This document shows positions 6,331 to 12,437 of a stretch of DNA of 12,437 nt, piece after piece. The stretch is from assembly GCA_938003875.1 (NCBI GenBank), contig CALKWO010000073.1:1-12437 (forward strand), given 5' to 3'. The position numbers and the translations under genes are program-made. The stretch's first letter is position 1, and every line of letters starts with the position of its first letter. The notes under the pieces were generated by a model. The model saw only the letters and a list, made by a program, of their open reading frames with translations, was not told the origin of the DNA and did no database searches. This DNA is from an uncultured bacterium (GTDB lineage: Bacteria; Planctomycetota; Uabimicrobiia; Uabimicrobiales; JABWCH01).

Positions 6331-7897
6331 ATTTGCTATGCAAAAAAATACACACCAGCTTTGTTTTGTGATAAAAAGCAAAATTGGGGTTTGTGGTATG
6401 GAAATTTTTGGAATATGACGCAATAAAGGGTGTAGAGAATATGCGTGATAGCCAGGGCAGGAGGTTATTTTGCTTCCAGGACGAAGGCAATTGCGATGTA
6501 TTCCAAAAAGAGATTGGCTCGGAAAGGGTTTGTATGTGTCTTTCTGCATTCAAAGGGTGGTAGGTATCTTTTCCCAGATAAAGCATATCTTCTAATTCCA
6601 TAGAAGTCTGGTTGAGAAATAGAATATCCTCTTGCTTTTTTTCTGCCTGGAAAAAACCTGGAAAAGAAAATACCTTCCGTGAATACCAGAGTATGGCATC
6701 TTTAGGGCTAAAAGAAAAAATTTGCCAGCCTTGCTTGTATGGTTTTATCTCTATGGAATTTTCTTCAGTGCCTACAGGCAGGGGCAATGTTGCAAAAAAA
6801 ATCTCTGGCAATGTTCTACCCAGTTTTTGGGTTTGGATGTAACTGTGTTCTATGGCAATGTTTTTTCCTGAAAGAACCTGCGTTATAGAAAATTCCTGAT
6901 AGCTTACAGGAAGGAAATACCAGAATAGATAGACAATCCCAATGAGAGAGAAAAGCGTTGAGAGAATTGCTTTGTAAGTTTTTGACGATTTTTTTTTCAA
7001 GAGCCAGAATAGAAAAAGGTTTACAGAGCAAATAGCCCACAAAATATATAAAATAGCATTTCCCCATTGGGCAGGAAGAAACAAAATGGGAGGATTTTTG
7101 GGGGCATAATCTTTTTTGGGAGAAAATTTGCTTAGAAGGAAAGGGATGATTTCTTTATAGATTGTCTGGCTTGATGCTGCTTCATGCTTTGCAGGAACCA
7201 AAAGAACAAGCCCCCAACCTATTTCCCAGATTTCTATATCTTGATACGCTTGCTTATGGGCTGTATGCAAAAGTTTGCTCAGGTAAGGGCTTTCCTGAAA
7301 TTTTTCCTGGGTAGTCCATAAAATTCCTCCTGCGTTTACCCAATGGCATAGAGCCTGGGTCTGCGTTTCACCTATGTCTGATTCCCCTAAGGCTAGAAAA
7401 TGAAAAGAATTCATTCCTTCCCATACACCAGGAATAAAGTCTATCTTTTGCATATAGATGGGTATAGAAAGAGCTTCTTTATATTCTTGAAAATGCCTTT
7501 CTACTGCTTCGCTTTTATAAAAGCCCAGAAGTATATCTTCTGGCTTTAAAGCTATTAGAGTCAGATACTCCCTGGCTAAAGCCTTTTTATCCTGTTCTGA
7601 AAACAATTCTATATTCAGAAGAATCATGGAAGATCGCAGAGGATAGTACCCCAATAGAGTGGCAGTGCTTGTTTCTTTTCCTGAATGAATGACTTTCCAC
7701 TTGCCACAAGAGGCTTCTACTTTTTGGTATGAACCTGGAAAATTTTTTTCCATATCCCATTTTATCGTCCACCAATAGCCAGGACGATAGAATGGGCCGC
7801 TCAACGATCTCCAGATTTTTTCTTTTTCTTCTGCCAGAAGACCAGCAAGAAAAAAAAATAGTAAAAGGATGGAATATTGAAGCTGTTTACTCTTCAT
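6329..7897 (-). CDS. Exported/membrane protein of unknown function, GATase-like segment plus two TM helices
   Basis: This 522-residue protein starts at the ATG at 7897-7895. The frame is open 13 codons further up to a TTG, but the ATG gives a clean signal peptide (MKSKQLQYSILLLFFFLAGLLAEE), so it is chosen. An extracytoplasmic domain follows. Within it, SMILLNIELFS (90-100), FHFLALGESDI (165-175) and TQALCHWVNAGGILWTTQE (180-198) look like the alternating strands and helix of a class I glutamine-amidotransferase-like fold, without a recognisable catalytic triad. Two membrane helices lie at about 278-300 and 309-330, separated by a basic loop (KKKSSKTYKA), and an all-soluble region of about 190 residues follows. 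The layout resembles membrane proteins with DUF4350- or BatA-like extracytoplasmic regions, but I cannot name a family. The start codon lies inside the last codons of the phosphoribosyltransferase gene (11-nt overlap), so it is translated from the same mRNA. No good ribosome site precedes it, which fits reinitiation. Confidence 0.8.
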   Translation of the reverse strand: MKSKQLQYSILLLFFFLAGLLAEEKEKIWRSLSGPFYRPGYWWTIKWDMEKNFPGSYQKVEASCGKWKVIHSGKETSTATLLGYYPLRSSMILLNIELFSEQDKKALAREYLTLIALKPEDILLGFYKSEAVERHFQEYKEALSIPIYMQKIDFIPGVWEGMNSFHFLALGESDIGETQTQALCHWVNAGGILWTTQEKFQESPYLSKLLHTAHKQAYQDIEIWEIGWGLVLLVPAKHEAASSQTIYKEIIPFLLSKFSPKKDYAPKNPPILFLPAQWGNAILYILWAICSVNLFLFWLLKKKSSKTYKAILSTLFSLIGIVYLFWYFLPVSYQEFSITQVLSGKNIAIEHSYIQTQKLGRTLPEIFFATLPLPVGTEENSIEIKPYKQGWQIFSFSPKDAILWYSRKVFSFPGFFQAEKKQEDILFLNQTSMELEDMLYLGKDTYHPLNAERHIQTLSEPISFWNTSQLPSSWKQNNLLPWLSRIFSTPFIASYSKNFHTTNPNFAFYHKTKLVCIFLHSK

Positions 7898-8414
7898 GAA
7901 CTGCAATGGAAGGGTAGTTGCGAAGTTTTCCTGCAAGATCTAATCCATACCCTACCACAAAAAGAGGATCAATGCTGAAGCCTACATAATCGGGCTTTAT
8001 ATTTTTTTTCTGAAGCATCTTCTCTTTGAAGAGTAAAGTACAAATTTTCAGGCTTTTGGGGCTATGCTGTTGAAAATGGCGGATTAAAAAATCCATGCTG
8101 TTTCCTGTATCGATGATGTCCTCTACAAGCAAGATATGTCTGTCTTTGATTTTTTCAGGCTCCAGATCTAAAAGCAAATCGAGCTTGCCAGAAACCTTCC
8201 CATCTCTGTAAGAAGAAACACGAATAAATTCACAGTCTAATGGTATAGAAATTTGCCTGACCAGGTCTGCCATGAAAATAAAAGAGCCCTTCAATACACC
8301 GATCACGACAAGTTCTTTGTCTTTATAGTCTTCACTGATTTTTTTCCCCAATTCCTGGATTCTTTGTGCTATTGCTTCTGGGGAAAAAAGCGTTTTTAAC
8401 TTTGGGTTTTGCAT
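7887..8414 (-). CDS. hpt: Hypoxanthine phosphoribosyltransferase
   Basis: This 175-residue protein has the normal length and all main motifs of the 6-oxopurine phosphoribosyltransferases, which salvage hypoxanthine and/or guanine with PRPP in the cytoplasm. VLKGSFIF (40-47) is the pyrophosphate loop. RVSSYRDG (65-72) belongs to the flexible loop that closes on the substrate. ILLVEDIIDTGNSMDFL (94-110) is the PRPP-binding motif with Glu98, Asp99 and the probable catalytic base Asp102. FVVGYGLDLAGKLRNYP (152-168) forms the purine site. The ATG at 8414-8412 has AGGA 7 nt upstream. The gene sits between a pseudokinase gene upstream and a membrane protein gene whose start it overlaps by 11 nt, rather than beside tilS or ftsH as in many bacteria. 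A strong hairpin lies directly upstream of its ribosome site. The assignment is secure; preference for hypoxanthine over guanine is not readable. Confidence 0.95.
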   Translation of the reverse strand: MQNPKLKTLFSPEAIAQRIQELGKKISEDYKDKELVVIGVLKGSFIFMADLVRQISIPLDCEFIRVSSYRDGKVSGKLDLLLDLEPEKIKDRHILLVEDIIDTGNSMDFLIRHFQQHSPKSLKICTLLFKEKMLQKKNIKPDYVGFSIDPLFVVGYGLDLAGKLRNYPSIAVHEE

Positions 8415-8424
8415 AAAAAAGTCC

Positions 8425-8455
8425 TAAAACGAAAACGCCAGGTTTTCCTGGCGTT
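8425..8455 (-). terminator. Terminator-like hairpin between pseudokinase and hpt
   Basis: On the minus strand AACGCCAGG (8455-8447) pairs perfectly with CCTGGCGTT (8442-8434) around an AAAA loop and is followed by TTTTCGTTTT. It lies 9 nt after the pseudokinase stop codon. The T-rich tail runs directly into AGGA (8424-8421), the hpt ribosome site, leaving no room for a separate hpt promoter. It either ends the pseudokinase transcript partially or acts as a leader element for hpt. Confidence 0.75.
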
Positions 8456-8464
8456 AAAAAATAG

Positions 8465-9598
8465 CTATTTTTTAAAGGTGAAAAATAGAATACAATTCAA
8501 TACTAGAGAGCAGAAGGAAAGTATAAGGATTCTCCAGAGAAAAGGGGATAAAAAAGGCAATTTTTTTCTATCTAGTATTTCGGACGTGTCTGTTTCTGTT
8601 TTTAAGTCTTCCACGGCTACCATGATACCTGTCTGTTCATCTTTTTTTCTTTTATCTCTTTCCATATCTAAAGCCTGGTCAAAGGCTTTTCCGCTTTCTG
8701 AAACTTCGACCACTTTAGGCAAAAGCTCTTTGTATGAACCAATTTTATAATTTCCTATATCATTGAGGAAAAAGTTGTTGATTGCTGCCTGGAGTTCATA
8801 AGATCGAATGTAGCGTTCTTTTAAATCTTTGCTTAAACTACGAGATAGTATAGCGGATAGAGAATAGGGAACATCCGAAACTCCATAGGGTGCTAAAACA
8901 GGCTCCATCTCTCTGTGCTTCATCGCAATTTCTTTTGGAGTCTTGCCTGAAAGAGGAGGATTTCCTGTTACTATATTGTAGATAATAGCCCCCAAAGAAT
9001 AAATATCAGAATATTCTTCCAGGATTTCCCCCAAGAATAGCTCTGGAGGGACATAGTTGGCTATCTCGCTGCTGGGAGTAATCTCTCCCTCATTGCAAAA
9101 GTTGATTTTGATCTGTCCGCCTTTTCCTAAGAGGATACGATCTGGATGGAGGGTTCTGTGGGTTATTCCGTGAGAATGGGCTGCAAGTAATCCTTTGGTT
9201 ATTTCCCTTGCCAGCTCGCCTGCTGCTGCCCAATGAAGCCTGGGATTTCGCCTCATCAGGTCATATAGATTTTCTCCTGGAACATACTCCATAATAGCAT
9301 AGATAAAATCTTCTGTATCCCCAGTTTCATACAATTTCACAATGTTTTCATGATCCAGTTTTTGGATTTCTTTCAATCTTTCTAAAATAACATCATGATT
9401 GCATGCGTAAGGATCGGGATAAAAGATTTTCATTGCTACCTGATGGTCTGGATCTTCTTTGAAAGCTAGAAATACCATGCTGTTAGAAATCTGCTGCACA
9501 ACATGATAGCCATGAATACATTGCCCAAGAATGGATTTTCCCGCATTTTTCTCAGGTTTTTCTGTTTTGTCTTGTTTTAGCTCATCATCCATATTCAT
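8465..9598 (-). CDS. C-tail-anchored kinase-fold protein, predicted pseudokinase
   Basis: This 377-residue protein has a bacterial Hanks-type Ser/Thr kinase domain at about residues 28-278, a linker and a single membrane helix at about 354-373 followed by FKK, so the kinase domain faces the cytoplasm. Recognisable landmarks are VAMK (54-57, Lys57), the alpha-C region ending LDHENIVKLYETG, the hinge EYVPGENLYDLM (104-115), PPE in place of APE (184-186), SDIYSLGAIIYNIVTGNPP (197-215, structural Asp198) and KDLKERY. Catalytic residues are missing. The glycine-rich loop is replaced by QISNSMVF, HRD-L-K-P-x-N is HRT-L-H-P-D-R (147-154) and DFG is NFC (166-168). It therefore lacks the catalytic Asp, the loop Lys, the Mg-binding Asn and the DFG Asp. 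A scaffold or regulatory role is likely. Two starts are possible: ATG at 9598, or ATG two codons later, which is better spaced (9 nt) from AGG. It has its own promoter upstream. Confidence 0.9.
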   Translation of the reverse strand: MNMDDELKQDKTEKPEKNAGKSILGQCIHGYHVVQQISNSMVFLAFKEDPDHQVAMKIFYPDPYACNHDVILERLKEIQKLDHENIVKLYETGDTEDFIYAIMEYVPGENLYDLMRRNPRLHWAAAGELAREITKGLLAAHSHGITHRTLHPDRILLGKGGQIKINFCNEGEITPSSEIANYVPPELFLGEILEEYSDIYSLGAIIYNIVTGNPPLSGKTPKEIAMKHREMEPVLAPYGVSDVPYSLSAILSRSLSKDLKERYIRSYELQAAINNFFLNDIGNYKIGSYKELLPKVVEVSESGKAFDQALDMERDKRKKDEQTGIMVAVEDLKTETDTSEILDRKKLPFLSPFLWRILILSFCSLVLNCILFFTFKK

Positions 9599-9649
9599 CT
9601 ACCTAGTCAGTCCTACATGCCACAGTTTCCAAGGAAAAATAAGATTTTT

Positions 9650-9678
9650 ATTTTAGCATAGACTTTTTTATAGTGCAA
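9650..9678 (-). promoter_or_regulatory. Promoter of the pseudokinase gene
   Basis: On the minus strand TTGCAC (9678-9673) is followed by a 17-nt spacer ending in TGC and a -10 box TAAAAT (9655-9650), an extended -10 pattern. The leader before the start codon at 9598 would be about 45 nt. It lies downstream of the ABC operon terminator, so the pseudokinase is transcribed independently. Confidence 0.65.
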
Positions 9679-9710
9679 TAAAATTTTTTTTACAGCCTAT
9701 GATTTATAAA

Positions 9711-9738
9711 TAAAAAACCACGCCAGAAGACGTGGTTT
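9711..9738 (-). terminator. Terminator of the ABC exporter operon
   Basis: On the minus strand AAACCACG (9738-9731) pairs with CGTGGTTT (9722-9715) around an 8-nt loop and continues into TTTTTTATTTAT. It begins 33 nt after the permease stop codon at 9772. Confidence 0.85.
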
Positions 9739-9771
9739 CTGTGCCGAACAAAAATAAAGATATTTAGATGT

Positions 9772-11244
9772 TTATGTATATCGGAGAGAATCTACGATTT
9801 CCATATTGGAAGCTTTTCTTGCAGGCAGGATAGAGGAAAAAAAGGCACTGAAAAAAGCCAGCAAGAACGCAATCCCCCAGATCAGGGGACGATTGATTAC
9901 AAAGAAGGTAGCACGATAGCTTTCTGTGCTTCCAGGAGGAGGTGGATGAGGAATGCCTCCCAATACCTGGTTGACAAACTCTGCCAGACCTATACCAAAG
10001 GCTACTGAGAGGAATCCACCGACCATTCCTATGACCATGGCTTCCATCATAAAGATTTGCATGATTCCCCATTTTGTTTCGCCCATAGATCGGAGGGTAC
10101 CGATTTCCCTGACTCTTTCGCTGACACTCATGGTAATCACATTGGCGATAGCAAAAAATACAACCGTGATGATGACCATCCCAATCGTGATGAACATGGT
10201 AACAAAGAACATGTGTACATTGTTATAAAAAAGTGCCAGATCCTGCCATGTAGTCAATTCTAAATCCATGCCACTTTTAGCAATAATTTCTTCTACTCTC
10301 TTATGTACAGAATCCGTGAATTCTGTATCCTTGAGCAAAATATTGATGCGAGAAACATCTTTTCGGTTCATCAATACCCAGGCGTAAGGAAGAGACATTT
10401 TGAGAATAGAGTCATTGTATTCTTTGGAGCTACCTTTGATAATACCTCGTACATTGATGTCTAGTGCATTTAGTCCGCCAGTTTTTGTCGCTACCATCAG
10501 GGTAAGAGTATCACCAAGCTGAGCACCTAGGGCACTCGCCAAACCACTGCCAATCAAGGCATCATCCAGCGAAGGGTTGTCACTTTGCTGTTTATTGGCT
10601 TTAGGTGTCCATATTTTAGCAACATCTACAGCTATCTTTTTTTCCAGATCGAAACTTTCAAACATGCCTTCATAGTCTTTCAGCCTGGAAACTTCTTGCG
10701 TTCTATCAAATTTCTTATCTACCTTCTGCAGAGGTTTTCCTATAACCATCTCATCCGCTTCGCTGATGAGCTTATCTTTATCTATCTCGATTCCTTTGCC
10801 TACAAAGATAGAAGAAGTTTTGCTGCTTGCCAGGATTCCTGAAAAATAGAGTTCTGCTCCAATGGTCTGAATTTTATCCTTGATTTCAGGATCTTTTTCG
10901 AGCATTGCAGCTATTTCATCATAGTTATGAATATTATATTCTAGTTTATCTACATTTCCTGTAGCGTTGTAGCCTTTTTTATAAATTTGTACGTGGCCCA
11001 AACCGCCCCGGATAGTGCCTTCTCTTAGGCCATAGATCATATTTTCTGCATAACCAAAAAATTCAATCAAGCCAACGAGTCCTGATATGATCACGCAAAA
11101 GAGAATCAAAGTCCGCCTCAGATTTTTTATGAGGTTTTTGATAGCCAGGATAAAAATTTCTCTTTGAACGAGAATAAAAAGAAAAATGCCCACCAATACC
11201 ATTATGGACATTTGGAATACCAAAGGCTTTATACTATCTAGCAT
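9772..11244 (-). CDS. ABC transporter permease, FtsX/MacB/LolC type
   Basis: This 490-residue permease has the MacB/LolC plan: a membrane helix at about 46-63 after a basic AIKNLIKNLRRTL stretch, a large periplasmic domain (about 65-340), and three C-terminal helices (about 343-370, 400-425, 452-472). The FtsX-domain coupling motif SVSERVREIGTLRSMG (373-388) and the ending LPARKASNMEIVDSLR (473-488) are typical. Such proteins do not pump substrate through the bilayer; they use ATP-driven movement to act on lipoproteins, peptides or envelope partners outside the inner membrane. An additional hydrophobic segment precedes the usual start (MSIMVLVGIFLFILV, 12-26); homologues often begin near residue 29, so this is either an added helix or a start chosen too early. 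The ATG at 11244 has a good ribosome site (AGGAAAGGCAGG), which supports the long form. A Pro-rich loop (IPHPPPPG) lies at 431-438. It follows the ATPase gene by 14 nt. The substrate is unknown. Confidence 0.92.
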   Translation of the reverse strand: MLDSIKPLVFQMSIMVLVGIFLFILVQREIFILAIKNLIKNLRRTLILFCVIISGLVGLIEFFGYAENMIYGLREGTIRGGLGHVQIYKKGYNATGNVDKLEYNIHNYDEIAAMLEKDPEIKDKIQTIGAELYFSGILASSKTSSIFVGKGIEIDKDKLISEADEMVIGKPLQKVDKKFDRTQEVSRLKDYEGMFESFDLEKKIAVDVAKIWTPKANKQQSDNPSLDDALIGSGLASALGAQLGDTLTLMVATKTGGLNALDINVRGIIKGSSKEYNDSILKMSLPYAWVLMNRKDVSRINILLKDTEFTDSVHKRVEEIIAKSGMDLELTTWQDLALFYNNVHMFFVTMFITIGMVIITVVFFAIANVITMSVSERVREIGTLRSMGETKWGIMQIFMMEAMVIGMVGGFLSVAFGIGLAEFVNQVLGGIPHPPPPGSTESYRATFFVINRPLIWGIAFLLAFFSAFFSSILPARKASNMEIVDSLRYT

Positions 11245-11258
11245 CTTGCCTGCCTTTC

Positions 11259-11954
11259 CTATGAAAGTTGTTCATTGCTGACAATAGAACCATCCTGAAG
11301 GGTAGTCATGCTTTGTGCATACTGCATGACTCGTTGTGAATGCGTGGCAATGATAAAGGTAGTTCCTAGTTTTTGGTTGAGTTCGACCATAAGCTGCAAA
11401 ATCTTTTCTCCTGTCTGAGAATCCAGGTTAGCTGTAGGCTCATCAGCCAGAACCAGACTAGGTTTATTGACAAGTGCCCTTGCAATAGCTACCCTTTGTT
11501 TCTGTCCACCCGATAATTCCGTAGGACGGTGTGTAGCATACTTTTCCATCCCGACTTTTTCTAAAATATCCATAACCATAGCAGGCCTTTTTTTTCTGGG
11601 AATTCCTGCCAGATGTAGAGGATAAGCAATATTTTCCTGGGCAGTATACACATCAATAAGATTGAAATTTTGGAAGATAAAGCCTATATAAGAATTGCGG
11701 AAATGAGAAAGCTTCCTGTCGCTCAACTGGCTGATATCCTGTCCATCGATGGTAACATAGCCTGAAGTAGGACGGCTGATAGCACCTATGACATTCAGAG
11801 TTGTTGTCTTTCCACATCCCGATTCACCAACAAAAGCATGAAAGGAACCTCTTTTAATACTAAAAGAAACCCCTTTCAGGGCTTGCAATACAAGCACTTT
11901 TCCCATTTTATAGTGCTTGTGTAACTCATGGGCTATAACAATATTATCACTCAT
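11259..11954 (-). CDS. ABC transporter ATP-binding protein, LolD/MacB family
   Basis: This 231-residue ATPase is complete and has all motifs: Walker A GESGCGKTT (43-51), Q-loop Gln95 in FIFQNFNLI, signature LSGGQKQRVAIARAL (147-161), Walker B LVLADEP (167-173), D-loop NLDSQTG and H-loop His205 in IIATHS. The sequence between the Q-loop and the signature (LIDVYTAQENIAYPL) and the length are typical of the LolD/MacB/FtsE-like group, which pairs with FtsX-type permeases. AGG lies 7 nt before the ATG at 11954. The permease gene follows 14 nt after its stop. There is one permease gene and no membrane-fusion or LolE-like partner in the window, so a homodimeric permease is likely. It supplies the ATP-driven power stroke for the adjacent permease. 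Confidence 0.95.
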   Translation of the reverse strand: MSDNIVIAHELHKHYKMGKVLVLQALKGVSFSIKRGSFHAFVGESGCGKTTTLNVIGAISRPTSGYVTIDGQDISQLSDRKLSHFRNSYIGFIFQNFNLIDVYTAQENIAYPLHLAGIPRKKRPAMVMDILEKVGMEKYATHRPTELSGGQKQRVAIARALVNKPSLVLADEPTANLDSQTGEKILQLMVELNQKLGTTFIIATHSQRVMQYAQSMTTLQDGSIVSNEQLS

Positions 11955-12022
11955 AGCGTTACCTGCTTACTCCATTAAAAAGAATCGAAAACAAGCATTG
12001 AAAATGCGATGAATTTATAGAA

Positions 12023-12051
12023 ATTCTATCATAAGAAGACATCGTTTGCAA
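12023..12051 (-). promoter_or_regulatory. Promoter of the ABC exporter operon
   Basis: On the minus strand TTGCAA (12051-12046), a 17-nt spacer and TAGAAT (12028-12023), preceded by TGA (extended -10 type), lie upstream of the ATPase gene. The leader would be about 60 nt. Confidence 0.6.
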
Positions 12052-12437
12052 AAATAAATTGCAAAATCTACCCAGGCTTGGTACAGGCCTATTTTTTATT
12101 AAAAAAACCACTATCTACGTTCCACTTGTGTCGCTCACTCCAGGGAAGCCTTCTTGATTAATTTTCTATAAAAGATGTTCTGACTAAAGGAACCTGTTCT
12201 AACGTTTTCTGTGGTCTAAGATAAAAACTGGAAGGGAAGCGTTCGACAAAATTTAAAACAAAATCTATATAAATCAAGGATAAGCAAAAGAAGACGTGAA
12301 AAGTACGCAGGGAAAATGATGAAAATAAAGTTTGAGTGGAAATAGAATGAAAATCTTGTATACTCTTTTTTTAGGTATACAAGGGCATCGGTCCAAAATT
12401 TGATCAAAGCCAATAAAATCGGATAACCATTCGTTTG
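12052..12437. other. Right-edge region without a supportable gene
   Basis: These 386 bases are AT-rich. A short hairpin (AGGCT/GGCCT, about 12074-12085) followed by a T-rich stretch looks weakly terminator-like on the plus strand, but no plus-strand gene precedes it. A minus-strand frame is open from the right edge to a stop at 12216 (74 codons), but its translation is mostly Phe, Ile and Leu from T-rich sequence, so I do not call it. A 9-bp inverted repeat is listed separately. Nothing else stands out. Confidence 0.5.
12355..12383. repeat. Perfect 9-bp inverted repeat with T-rich loop
   Basis: CTTGTATAC (12355-12363) and GTATACAAG (12375-12383) are perfect inverted copies separated by 11 nt (TCTTTTTTTAG). 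Neither strand has a T run after the stem, so it does not look like an intrinsic terminator. An operator for a dimeric regulator or a structural element near the next gene beyond the window is possible. Confidence 0.5.

Noticed and set aside
7898..7936. Longer N-terminus for the 522-residue membrane protein from a TTG at 7936.
   Set aside because: It would put 13 residues before a clean signal peptide and overlap hpt by 50 nt; the ATG at 7897 is a better start.
8096..8133. PRPP loop of the phosphoribosyltransferase reads DTGNSM rather than DTGKTM, considered as an altered active site.
   Set aside because: Small hydrophilic residues after DTG/DSG (such as GNT) are normal in bacterial Hpt proteins, and the acidic residues and catalytic Asp are intact.
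12216..12437. Minus-strand frame open from the right edge to a stop at 12216, possible 3' end of a gene.
   Set aside because: The translation is dominated by Phe, Ile and Leu from T-rich DNA, the only internal start is TTG, and no motif is recognisable. It cannot be told from chance without sequence beyond the window.

Overview
The window is AT-rich, uses the standard code and looks like part of a Gram-negative-type (diderm) bacterial chromosome. It contains a PEP-CTERM protein (the exosortase sorting system of diderms), a LolD/MacB-type ABC exporter, a membrane-anchored kinase-fold protein and an intergenic foldback element made of GATWAN-type hexamers. Together these suggest a Planctomycetota/PVC-like or similar environmental lineage. 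That placement is an inference from gene content; no marker gene in the window settles it.

Layout. Positions 2-466 (minus) hold the 5' part of a Cys-rich exported or membrane protein that runs off the left edge and has its own well-formed promoter. Positions 467-1017 are non-coding and contain a nested inverted-repeat element at 715-924. Positions 1018-3452 (plus) form a tight three-gene operon: an acyl carrier protein-like protein and two tandem, paralogous KAS III-type ketosynthases with intact Cys-His-Asn sites. Positions 3580-6100 (plus) form a second tight operon behind an extended -10 promoter: an exported PEP-CTERM protein, a YqaA/DedA-family membrane protein and a malate/L-lactate-type dehydrogenase. 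A tRNA-Trp gene with its own promoter and terminator follows at 6222-6294.

From about 6329 to the right everything is on the minus strand and converges on the tRNA terminator. In transcription order these are: an ABC exporter ATPase and FtsX-type permease (11954 to 9772) with promoter and terminator; a C-tail-anchored predicted pseudokinase (9598 to 8465) with its own promoter; hypoxanthine phosphoribosyltransferase (8414 to 7887), preceded by a terminator-like hairpin almost touching its ribosome binding site; and a 522-residue membrane protein (7897 to 6329) whose start overlaps the end of the phosphoribosyltransferase gene. Positions 12052-12437 hold no gene I can support.

The most distinctive items are the ACP-KS-KS mini-operon with no other fatty-acid or polyketide enzyme nearby, the kinase-fold protein that has lost nearly all catalytic residues, and the nested palindromic intergenic element. 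I see no CRISPR array, transposase, phage gene or recognisable defence system.
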